From JAAYGT01 sp050252075 (GTDB taxonomy: Bacteria > Pseudomonadota > Gammaproteobacteria > Burkholderiales > Burkholderiaceae_B), in contig JBFWLP010000059.1 in NCBI GenBank assembly GCA_050252075.1, positions 1 through 21,607 of the forward strand: a stretch of DNA of 21,607 bases, given 5' to 3'. Of the stretch, positions 1-6,317 are shown piece by piece. A model generated the notes under the pieces. It saw nothing but the letters and a program-made list of their open reading frames with translations. It was not told where the DNA came from and searched no databases. Position numbers and translations under genes: made by a program. The stretch's first letter is position 1, and each line of letters starts with the position of its first letter.

Positions 1-342
1 GTTGCGTTGGGCCATGTCAACACCGGGTTGTTCAGCAAAAACGATGCGCTGGCCGAGTCGCTGCTTCAGGCGGGCAAGAATATATTCGACACCGTGTGGC
101 GCATGCCGCTCGATGATGCCTACCAGGACCAGCTGAAATCCAATTTTGCCGATATGGCAAACATTGGCGGCATGCCGGCCGGCTCGGTTACCGCCGCCTG
201 CTTCCTGTCGCGATTTGCCGAAAGCTACCCCTGGGCGCACCTGGACATTGCCGGTACGGCCTGGCGCAGTGGAAAAGACAAGGGCGCCACCGGTCGGCCT
301 GTACCGCTGCTGGTCAATTACCTGCTGAACCATGCCGGCTAA
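1..342 (+). CDS. pepA: Leucyl aminopeptidase, C-terminal fragment (5' end outside window)
   Basis: This is the last 113 codons of a cytosol aminopeptidase of the M17 family; the reading frame is open from the first base, so the gene starts to the left of the window. The visible part begins with the conserved ALGHVNTGLF stretch and contains the family's C-terminal signatures, including DIAGTAW and the final GRPVPLLVNYLL segment. M17 enzymes are cytoplasmic hexamers that use two metal ions to remove N-terminal residues from peptides. The metal-binding and catalytic residues (the NTDAEGR region) lie upstream and cannot be checked here. The stop at 340-342 is followed after 21 bases by holC on the same strand, the pepA-holC order common in proteobacteria, so the two are probably co-transcribed. 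Identification is by family recognition. Confidence 0.95.
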   Translation, partial: VALGHVNTGLFSKNDALAESLLQAGKNIFDTVWRMPLDDAYQDQLKSNFADMANIGGMPAGSVTAACFLSRFAESYPWAHLDIAGTAWRSGKDKGATGRPVPLLVNYLLNHAG

Positions 343-363
343 CCGGCCTTGCCGGCAGCACCC

Positions 364-822
364 ATGACACGTGTGGATTTTGCCTTTGGCGCAGCCGACA
401 AACTGCGCATGGCCTGCGAGGTAAGCCAGAAACACTACCTTGCCGGCCGGCGTATCGTCATTTTTTCGCGCGCACCGGCTTTGCTCGAACGGCTGGATCG
501 CTTGCTCTGGGCGTTTCAGGACACCAGTTTTTTACCGCACGCCCATATGAACGACCCGCTGGCCCGGCATGCCGGCGTGGTTTTGGCGGGAACCGGCGAC
601 TGGGAAAATTTGTCAAACAATCAGTTGTCAGGAAACACCGACACCTGGTTGCTCAACCTTGACAACGATTGCCCGCCGCATGCCGACCGGTTTCCCCGGG
701 TGCTGGAAATTGTGTCCAACGAAGAAACCGACCGGCAGCGCGCGCGGGACCGCTGGGTGATCTACAAGCAGGCGGGTTACCATGTGCATGCACACGACGT
801 ATCAGCTCGCCCGCCGTCGTAA
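364..822 (+). CDS. holC: DNA polymerase III chi subunit
   Basis: A 152-residue protein matching the HolC family in length and pattern. It carries the typical LDRLLWAFQDTSFLPHAH segment (about residues 42-59 of this start), where the family has an LW pair followed by a F-P-H motif, and ends with an RARDRW.YKQAGY helix near the C-terminus. HolC belongs to the clamp-loader complex of the replicative polymerase: it pairs with psi (HolD) and contacts single-strand-binding protein. A longer frame opens with TTG at 349 and adds five residues; I prefer ATG 364 because the family starts close to this point, although no strong Shine-Dalgarno sequence is visible before either. It follows pepA by 21 bases and is probably in the same transcript. 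No holD is visible. Confidence 0.92.
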   Translation: MTRVDFAFGAADKLRMACEVSQKHYLAGRRIVIFSRAPALLERLDRLLWAFQDTSFLPHAHMNDPLARHAGVVLAGTGDWENLSNNQLSGNTDTWLLNLDNDCPPHADRFPRVLEIVSNEETDRQRARDRWVIYKQAGYHVHAHDVSARPPS

Positions 823-928
823 CCCGGCGTAACGTGGTTTGTTGTGTATGGGGTATTCTCCCCTTGCTAATTCAGTTTTCTGTCAGTTAATCTTGGTGTT
901 TACTGACTAACCACTCAGAGGATTCATC
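823..928 (+). promoter_or_regulatory. Leader region before the Bax-inhibitor-1 family gene
   Basis: This 106-base gap is the only non-coding stretch between holC and the membrane protein gene. It contains a GGGG-TATTCT-CCCC inverted repeat (850-863) and a second inverted repeat, GTCAGT (882-887) with ACTGAC (902-907), just upstream of the Shine-Dalgarno AGAGGA at 917-922. No convincing promoter is visible; TTGCTA (864-869) with TAATCT (888-893) at 18-base spacing is a weak candidate. The region may hold a promoter or a weak terminator of holC, but the sequence does not settle it. Confidence 0.25.
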
Positions 929-1636
929 ATGAGCGATTTTCGTCAACCGTTAACCGGGCGCGCCGGCTACGACACCAGCCAGTCGCAGCTAGCGCGCAAC
1001 CGCGTTCTGCGCAATACCTACTGGCTGCTTGCACTGTCCATGGTTCCCACGGTGCTCGGCGCCATGCTTGGCTTGTCGTCGGGGTTCAACCAGGTTATGG
1101 GTGCCAGCCCCGGCATTACCACCATTCTGTTTCTGGTCGGCGCTTTCGGGCTTATGTATCTTATTGAGCGCAACAAGAATTCCTCGCTGGGTGTGGCGCT
1201 GCTGCTGGCCTTCACCTTTTTCATGGGGGTGATGCTGTCTCGGCTGCTGGGCTTCGTGCTTGGCATGGCCAACGGCGCGCAACTGATCATGCTGGCTTTC
1301 GGTGGCACCGCCGTTGTTTTTGGCGCCATGGCCTCGGTGGCCAGCACTACCAAGCGTGATTTCTCCTTCTTGCAGAAATTCCTGTTCATCGGCGTCATCA
1401 TTCTGCTGGTGGCGTCGGTGGCCAATATTTTCCTGCAATTGCCGGCACTCATGCTGACCGTGTCCGTCATGGCCATTGGTATTTTCTCGGCATTGCTGCT
1501 GGTTGACCTGCAGCGGGTCATCAACGGTGGTGAAACCAATTACGTATCGGCAACGCTTGCCATTTATCTGGATCTTTACAACATCTTTGCGAACTTGCTC
1601 ATGCTGTTGGGCATTTTCGGGGGCGACCGCGAATAA
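929..1636 (+). CDS. Bax inhibitor-1/YccA family integral membrane protein
   Basis: A 235-residue, very hydrophobic protein with about seven membrane segments (roughly 31-50, 62-80, 88-110, 117-138, 150-170, 174-193 and 207-230), the usual architecture and length of the Bax-inhibitor-1 (UPF0005) family. Two conserved acidic residues of the family are present: D193 in LLVDLQRVING and D215 in YLDLYN; in the Bacillus YetJ structure the equivalent pair forms a pH-sensitive gate for calcium leak. The E. coli relative YccA interacts with the FtsH protease. The exact role here is unknown. The start is supported by AGAGGA six bases before ATG 929. It stands alone between a leader region and a strong terminator, so it can be expressed as a single-gene unit or by read-through from pepA-holC. 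Confidence 0.9.
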   Translation: MSDFRQPLTGRAGYDTSQSQLARNRVLRNTYWLLALSMVPTVLGAMLGLSSGFNQVMGASPGITTILFLVGAFGLMYLIERNKNSSLGVALLLAFTFFMGVMLSRLLGFVLGMANGAQLIMLAFGGTAVVFGAMASVASTTKRDFSFLQKFLFIGVIILLVASVANIFLQLPALMLTVSVMAIGIFSALLLVDLQRVINGGETNYVSATLAIYLDLYNIFANLLMLLGIFGGDRE

Positions 1637-1683
1637 CTGAACCCCTGCGGGGCGTCTGTTGAACCAGTCGCCCTTACGCGTCA

Positions 1684-1719
1684 GGGCCGTCGTTCTCAGG
1701 AATGACGGCCCGTTTTTTT
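1684..1719 (+). terminator. Intrinsic terminator after the Bax-inhibitor-1 gene
   Basis: An 11-bp stem, starting GGGCCGTC and closing GACGGCCC with one G-U pair, encloses a 6-base loop and is followed by a run of seven T (1713-1719) on the plus strand. It sits 48 bases beyond the stop of the membrane protein gene. The stop codon of convergent rarD (1696-1698) lies in its loop. On the minus strand the stem is not followed by T residues, so it should act in one direction only. Confidence 0.9.
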
Positions 1720-2613
1720 GCCTCGGACAAACAACCCGCTTTTCATGGCGCCTTCCGCGGCCACCAAGCCCACTGCCACCCAGATAGGCACATACGTAAA
1801 CCATTGCGCCACACTAATGGGTTCGGCAAGCAACAGCAGCGACACCAGAAACAGCAGCACCGGCTCGACGTAGCTCAATATGCCGAACAGCCCCAAAGGC
1901 AGCAAGCGGCTCGCCGACAGGTAGAACACCAGCGCCAGGGCACTGATCAAGCCTGCGAGCGGTACAAAAAACAGCAATTTCGGATAAGCTGAAAACTGAT
2001 CCCAGAGCGGCAACGGTTGCAGATACATCACCACCAGTGCGACCGGCAGCAAAAATGCCATGTCGTACCAAAGCGCGCTCAATGACCCCACCTTCAGGTA
2101 GCGCCGCAGCATGAAGTACGGGGGATAGCCGAAGACCACGCAAGCCGTCACCCATGACAGCCCGCCAACACGCCACAGTTCATGGGCAACCCCGATCACG
2201 GCAAAGGCAACCGCCCAGCGTTGCAACAGGGTCAGTCGTTCCGCGTAAAAAAAGCGACCGACCACCACCATGAACAAGGGCAGCAAAAAGTAGGCCAGGG
2301 AAACCTCCAGACCGTGCCCATGCACCGGGGCCCAGACAAACAGCCATAGTTGCACCCCGATCAGGCCGGCACCCAGCACCATGAGTGCGGTAAACGACGG
2401 CGTTGCAGCCATGCGGCGCGTCGTTTCGCCCACATCGGACCAGCCACGTGCCCGGCTGATGATAAGCGCCAGCGCGGGCAGCCCCAGCAAGATACGCCAC
2501 GCAAACACCTGGGTGCCATCGAGTGGATCCATGAGTGTTGCCACGTAATACAGCAGCGCGAAAAGCACTGACGACAATACAGAATACAGCACGCCACGCG
2601 CTATCGGGGACAC
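1696..2613 (-). CDS. rarD: RarD-type EamA family transporter
   Basis: A 305-residue membrane protein with about ten hydrophobic helices. It begins with the RarD-typical GVLYSVLSSVLFALLYYVATLM and contains the FAWRILLGLPALA, SLAYFLLPLF and SYVEPVLLFLVSLLLLAE segments characteristic of the RarD branch of the drug/metabolite transporter superfamily. Substrate is unknown; E. coli RarD was named from a chloramphenicol-sensitivity phenotype but has no firmly established substrate. The open frame extends about 61 codons further upstream, but that part is antisense-looking sequence overlapping the PIN gene; GTG 2613 is preferred because it gives the family length (about 296 in E. coli) and has AAAGG seven bases before it. 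It overlaps the PIN gene by 13 bases, so translation is probably coupled. The stop is in the loop of the opposing terminator. Confidence 0.9.
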   Translation of the reverse strand: MSPIARGVLYSVLSSVLFALLYYVATLMDPLDGTQVFAWRILLGLPALALIISRARGWSDVGETTRRMAATPSFTALMVLGAGLIGVQLWLFVWAPVHGHGLEVSLAYFLLPLFMVVVGRFFYAERLTLLQRWAVAFAVIGVAHELWRVGGLSWVTACVVFGYPPYFMLRRYLKVGSLSALWYDMAFLLPVALVVMYLQPLPLWDQFSAYPKLLFFVPLAGLISALALVFYLSASRLLPLGLFGILSYVEPVLLFLVSLLLLAEPISVAQWFTYVPIWVAVGLVAAEGAMKSGLFVRGKKTGRHS

Positions 2614-3185
2614 GCAAGCACCTTTGAAAAACGGAACAGGCGCTCGCGGCGCAATATAAGATCCAGCGGATCCATGGTTCGACCCGGCGCCACCTCGGTG
2701 TTCTGCAAATCGACCAGTGCCGTCTGCAAGAGATGCGGAAACCGGGCGTGGCACTGCACCAGGAACTGATCCGGCTCCAGCAGACCCAGACCACATCCGC
2801 GCAACTCGGAACGATTGAAGTCTTTCAGATTGCGCGTCACGATGGCGACGCTGTCCTCGGGGTGGCGGGACACCACCGCCCGCCCGGCCGCAATCACATG
2901 AAAATCTTTCGGGTCACTGCGGCGTAATCCCTCTTTGAACGCCGAGACATCGCCAAGATCGGCGGCGGGAAATGCCTGTTGAATCGCCTGCCACTGAAGG
3001 GCGATATCGTCCGGCGCCGACTGCCACAGTCGTGCCGCATTGCGGCGCCACTCATCGCCGATCACCGGTGTCCAGAAGACGGAAAAGCAGTTCCGGCCGG
3101 CAAGTTGCAGCAACAGACGGCGCAACACACTGGAAAGCAGGACACAGGTATCCAGGACAACCGCCGAGGGTAGCGTGGGCGTCAA
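2601..3185 (-). CDS. PIN-domain protein, putative ribonuclease
   Basis: A 194-residue protein with a PIN fold signature. Acidic residues fall at the expected places: D12 in VVLDTCVLL, E45 in GDEWRRN, D91/D94 in SDPKDFHVIAAG, and D122 in VTRNLKDF. PIN domains are Mg2+-dependent RNases, often toxins of VapBC modules. The last 50 or so residues lie beyond the usual PIN core and are not recognised. The chosen start is TTG 3185, whose base overlap with the recO stop is the four-base TTGA; GGAG lies 11 bases upstream. The 3' end overlaps rarD by 13 bases. No antitoxin-like small gene is next to it, so it may be a housekeeping or orphan PIN protein. Activity is inferred, not shown. Confidence 0.82.
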   Translation of the reverse strand: MTPTLPSAVVLDTCVLLSSVLRRLLLQLAGRNCFSVFWTPVIGDEWRRNAARLWQSAPDDIALQWQAIQQAFPAADLGDVSAFKEGLRRSDPKDFHVIAAGRAVVSRHPEDSVAIVTRNLKDFNRSELRGCGLGLLEPDQFLVQCHARFPHLLQTALVDLQNTEVAPGRTMDPLDLILRRERLFRFSKVLACPR

Positions 3186-3766
3186 AATTGCTGCAGCTCC
3201 ATAAGAACCTTGCGTGTGAGCAAGGGCCGCTCCAGAACGGAGTCAAGCCGCTCGCGTAACAGGGCTCGCAGCCCGCGCTCGTCTGCCAGATGATCGAAAT
3301 CAGGAGCAGGATCGCCAAAACCGTAACCTGTTTCACTGAGCAGAACCCACTCGAAACGGCGCAAGGCGCTGACCGCCGATGTCGAGGCGGCCAACTGACG
3401 CAACGCCTCGTCGTAGGCATCGAAAAGTACGGGGTGGGGATCGTCGCGCGGCAACAAGCGCACCAGCAATTCGTTCATATACCAGGCCGACATATAGGCA
3501 CGGCCGCTCAATGGCAGCATGCCTGCCCAATCGGCCCGCGTCAGGGTGCGGACATCGCCCGCCCCCGACCACGACAGCAGCAGGGGCTGAAAGGCATGCA
3601 ATACCGGCCTGAGCATCGAATGCGGACGCTTGGCGCCTTTGGCCACCAGTGCCACGATTCCATAGTCGCGCGTGAAAACCTGCAACAAAAGAGAGGTTTC
3701 ACGCCAGGACGCCGCGTGCAACAAAAACGCGGGAACATCGGCAGCACGCTGAAGCCGTTTACTCAT
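3182..3766 (-). CDS. recO: DNA repair protein RecO, short form
   Basis: The N-terminal OB-fold part matches RecO closely: PAFLLHAASWRETSLLL (12-28), VFTRDYG, LVAKGAKRP (40-48), FQPLLLSW (59-66) and RTLTRADW. The helical middle, with YMNELLVRLLPRDDPHP and RRFEWVLLSETGYGF, is also typical. RecO anneals SSB-coated DNA and helps RecR load RecA in gap repair. The protein is only 194 residues, against about 240 in E. coli. After GYGF (150) it runs almost directly into the closing segment PLLTRKVLMELQQF, so roughly 40 residues normally found between these parts are absent. ATG 3766 lies inside the end of era (8-base overlap); the frame extends upstream to 3886, but this extra part lacks family similarity. 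Function with the shortened C-terminal domain is likely but unproven. Confidence 0.88.
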   Translation of the reverse strand: MSKRLQRAADVPAFLLHAASWRETSLLLQVFTRDYGIVALVAKGAKRPHSMLRPVLHAFQPLLLSWSGAGDVRTLTRADWAGMLPLSGRAYMSAWYMNELLVRLLPRDDPHPVLFDAYDEALRQLAASTSAVSALRRFEWVLLSETGYGFGDPAPDFDHLADERGLRALLRERLDSVLERPLLTRKVLMELQQF

Positions 3767-4649
3767 ACCCCAGTTCGCGCAGCGCGCTTTCACGATCCGA
3801 CCAGCCTTTGCGCACCTTGATATACACCTCAAGGTGAACCGGCTTGTCGAGCAAACGCACCATGTCCTGGCGCGCTTCCGTGGCAATGCGCTTCATGTGC
3901 GCCCCCCCGGCCCCCAGAAGAATGGGGCGATGGGACTCCCTTTCGACCACAACGCAAGCCGCGATACGGGCACCGCTATCGTCTTCGTCCCATTGTTCGA
4001 TAACCACCGTGCAACCATAAGGAAGCTCGTCTCCCACCAGACGAAAAATCTTTTCGCGTATGAGTTCAGCGGCAATAAAGCGCATGGGTCGGTCAGTAAG
4101 GGTATCCGCTTCGAACATGGGCTCGCCCTCGGGCAGGCGCCGGGCAATTTCGGACAGCAGGCTTTCAAGCTGCACGCCGCGCAGGGCGCTGACAGGAATA
4201 ACGGCATCGTAGGCGTGCTGGGCCATTATCTTGCTGACGAATGCGAACATGTCATTCTTGTTTTTCAGCGTGTCCACCTTGTTCACCACAAGCAGGGTTT
4301 TGCCTTGCTTGGGCAACAATGGCAGCAACTGGGCGTCGCCGGGCGACCACTTGCCTGCTTCGACGACATGCACCACGACATCGACATCGGCCAGCGCCTG
4401 CGTAACCACACGGTTCATCATGCGATTCATGGCCCCGCCATGGCGCGTCTGGAACCCGGGTGTATCGACAAAGACGAACTGGGCGTTCTCTTGCGTAAGA
4501 ACACCATGAATACGGTGCCGGGTGGTTTGCGCCTTGCGCGACACAATGGAAATCTTGCTGCCGATCAAGGCATTGGTCAGGGTGGACTTTCCCACATTCG
4601 GACGCCCGACCACCGCCACGAAACCGCATCGAAAAGGCTGCTGGCTCAT
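3759..4649 (-). CDS. era: GTPase Era, 30S subunit assembly factor
   Basis: A 296-residue Era with all GTPase motifs: G1 GRPNVGKS (15-22), the switch I segment with QTTRHRIHGV (41-50), G3 DTPG (62-65) and G4 NKVD (123-126). The C-terminal KH domain, with the RPILLGAGGAHMKRIATEAR segment and a final ELGYE, binds the 3' end of 16S rRNA. Era is essential for 30S maturation in many bacteria. The frame is open further upstream to 4838, but ATG 4649 is supported by AGGAG five bases before it, by family length (E. coli 301) and by a four-base ATGA overlap with the rnc stop. Its stop overlaps the recO start by eight bases. The rnc-era-recO arrangement is widespread in proteobacteria. Confidence 0.97.
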   Translation of the reverse strand: MSQQPFRCGFVAVVGRPNVGKSTLTNALIGSKISIVSRKAQTTRHRIHGVLTQENAQFVFVDTPGFQTRHGGAMNRMMNRVVTQALADVDVVVHVVEAGKWSPGDAQLLPLLPKQGKTLLVVNKVDTLKNKNDMFAFVSKIMAQHAYDAVIPVSALRGVQLESLLSEIARRLPEGEPMFEADTLTDRPMRFIAAELIREKIFRLVGDELPYGCTVVIEQWDEDDSGARIAACVVVERESHRPILLGAGGAHMKRIATEARQDMVRLLDKPVHLEVYIKVRKGWSDRESALRELGYE

Positions 4650-5404
4650 TTGTTCTCCTGGGGCACCGCCACCGGTAACGACAGTTGCGCCGCTTTGCGC
4701 GTTCGGGGAATACGACTGTTTTTCGACGGCAGCAAGGCCTGCACCGCCTGAATGGCCAATCGTGCCGCCTCTTGCTCGGCGGCACGCCGGCTGCCACCGG
4801 CGGCGGCCACGCGGATATCCAGCGTAGCCACGACACACTCCACTTCGAACAACTGATTATGCGCCGCACCGTGCGTTGCCACAACGTTATAGGCAGGAAG
4901 CTCAAGCTTGCGGGCCTGCAGCATTTCCTGAAGCAGCGTCTTGGCATCTTTGCCCAGCGTTTTGGGATCAACCGTTTCAAGGACGGGCTCGTATTGCCGG
5001 GCCACCACACGATGCGCCACGTCGAAGCCGGCATCGAGAAAAACAGCCCCGAAAATAGCCTCCAGGGCGTCGGCAAGAATGGAAGGCCGGCGGAAACCAC
5101 CGCTTTTCAGCTCCCCTTCCCCAAGCCTTAGATACTCGGACAAGGACAGACGCGCCGCGATGTCGGCCAGAGAGGCCTGCTTGACCAGGCTGGCACGCAA
5201 GCGGGACAAATCGCCTTCGTCAATGGCATCGAAACGACGATACAACAACGCCGCCACCACAAAGTTCACCACGGAATCGCCCAGGAATTCAAGCCGCTCG
5301 TTGTGGCGGGCGCTATGGCTGCGATGGGTCAGCGCCTGTTCCAGCAACGACAGGTCGTTGAAACGATGGCCCAGGGCGGTTTGAAGAGCGTCAAGGCTTG
5401 CCAT
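4646..5404 (-). CDS. rnc: Ribonuclease III
   Basis: A 252-residue RNase III. The catalytic signature NERLEFLGDS lies at 35-44, giving acidic residues E36, E39 and D43, with the second acidic pair D112 and E115 in ADALEAIFGA. A double-stranded RNA-binding domain follows at about 155-225 (DAKTLLQEMLQ to GGSRRAAEQEAARLAIQ), and there is a 25-residue, basic and proline-containing tail. The enzyme cleaves double-stranded RNA and separates 16S and 23S rRNA precursors. It is slightly longer than E. coli RNase III (226) because of the tail. The start ATG 5404 shares one base with the lepB stop (TAATG), and its own stop overlaps the era start by four bases, so the three genes are tightly coupled. Confidence 0.97.
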   Translation of the reverse strand: MASLDALQTALGHRFNDLSLLEQALTHRSHSARHNERLEFLGDSVVNFVVAALLYRRFDAIDEGDLSRLRASLVKQASLADIAARLSLSEYLRLGEGELKSGGFRRPSILADALEAIFGAVFLDAGFDVAHRVVARQYEPVLETVDPKTLGKDAKTLLQEMLQARKLELPAYNVVATHGAAHNQLFEVECVVATLDIRVAAAGGSRRAAEQEAARLAIQAVQALLPSKNSRIPRTRKAAQLSLPVAVPQENK

Positions 5405-6291
5405 TATTGGAAACCGCCGATCCGGCTTGGCGCACTGAAATTCATCCAGATAAAGAAGGCACGGCCCACAATGTAGTCATCGGGCACGAACCCCCAGTAA
5501 CGACTGTCCAGACTGTTATCCCGATTGTCTCCCATCATGAAATAGTGCCCCGGGGGAACGACACAACGCACTCCGTCGCTGGAATAATCGCAATTTTCCC
5601 GATAAGGGAATTGGGTAATGGGCATTAAATCCTGTCGCGCCTGCCTGTTCAGCAAGATGGAATGAGTGCGCCCGTCGAGAAATTCGGTGTAGCGCCCGAT
5701 ATACGCGGCGCGGTCGGGCTCGTAATAATCGCCATCGCGCTGATGCTTGACCTCGACGCCGTTGATGGTGAGCACCTTGTTCCGGTACTGCACTGTGTCG
5801 CCGGGCAAACCGATCACCCGTTTGATGTAATCGACGTTTGGATCCACGGGATAACGAAACACCATGACATCGCCACGTTCCGGATTGCCGATATCGATGA
5901 TTTTCTTGTCGACCACCGGCAAGCGGATGCCGTACTCGAATTTATTCACCAGGATCAGATCGCCGTTCTGCAAGGTAGGCAGCATGGAGCCCGAGGGAAT
6001 GCGAAACGGCTCAACCAGAAAAGAACGCAGCACGAAAACAAACAGGATCACCGGAAAGAAACTGACGCAGTATTCGATCCACCACGGCGCCCGGTTGGCC
6101 TTGTCGTAGGCTTCCTGACGAATACGGGCTGCCTGTTCGGGGCTCAGGCCCGCTACAGATGCTCCGGCCGACGCCATGGCCGCCACGCCGCGCGCGCGAC
6201 GCTGGGACCGCCAGAGGAAGAAATCCAGCGCCCAGACAATGCCCGTCAGCACAAGCAACACAAAAAGAATCAGGGCAAAGTCCCAGCTCAT
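5404..6291 (-). CDS. lepB: Signal peptidase I
   Basis: A 295-residue type I signal peptidase. Two N-terminal membrane segments (about 5-27 and 73-92) flank a cytoplasmic loop. The catalytic serine S102 is in IPSGSMLPTL, the general-base lysine K157 in DYIKRVIGLPGD, and the conserved box GDNRDNSLDSR lies at 254-264. The enzyme cuts signal peptides from exported proteins at the periplasmic face of the inner membrane. It lies 26 bases after lepA, and its stop shares one base with the rnc start. Likely clients encoded in this window include the RseB precursor. Start ATG 6291 gives the expected N-terminal membrane anchor. Confidence 0.97.
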   Translation of the reverse strand: MSWDFALILFVLLVLTGIVWALDFFLWRSQRRARGVAAMASAGASVAGLSPEQAARIRQEAYDKANRAPWWIEYCVSFFPVILFVFVLRSFLVEPFRIPSGSMLPTLQNGDLILVNKFEYGIRLPVVDKKIIDIGNPERGDVMVFRYPVDPNVDYIKRVIGLPGDTVQYRNKVLTINGVEVKHQRDGDYYEPDRAAYIGRYTEFLDGRTHSILLNRQARQDLMPITQFPYRENCDYSSDGVRCVVPPGHYFMMGDNRDNSLDSRYWGFVPDDYIVGRAFFIWMNFSAPSRIGGFQ

Positions 6292-6317
6292 ACGTTTTTC
6301 ACCTTGGAGTTCTTCGT

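Noticed and set aside
989..1804. A 271-codon minus-strand frame across the Bax-inhibitor-1 gene
   Set aside because: Gln/His/Arg-rich antisense product; it crosses a terminator and overlaps rarD in another frame.
3294..3325. Frameshift as the cause of the short RecO
   Set aside because: The reading frame is continuous from the OB fold to the conserved final helix, so an in-frame deletion explains the length better.
3834..4751. A 305-codon plus-strand frame across era
   Set aside because: Antisense to Era, which has all its GTPase motifs in the opposite frame.
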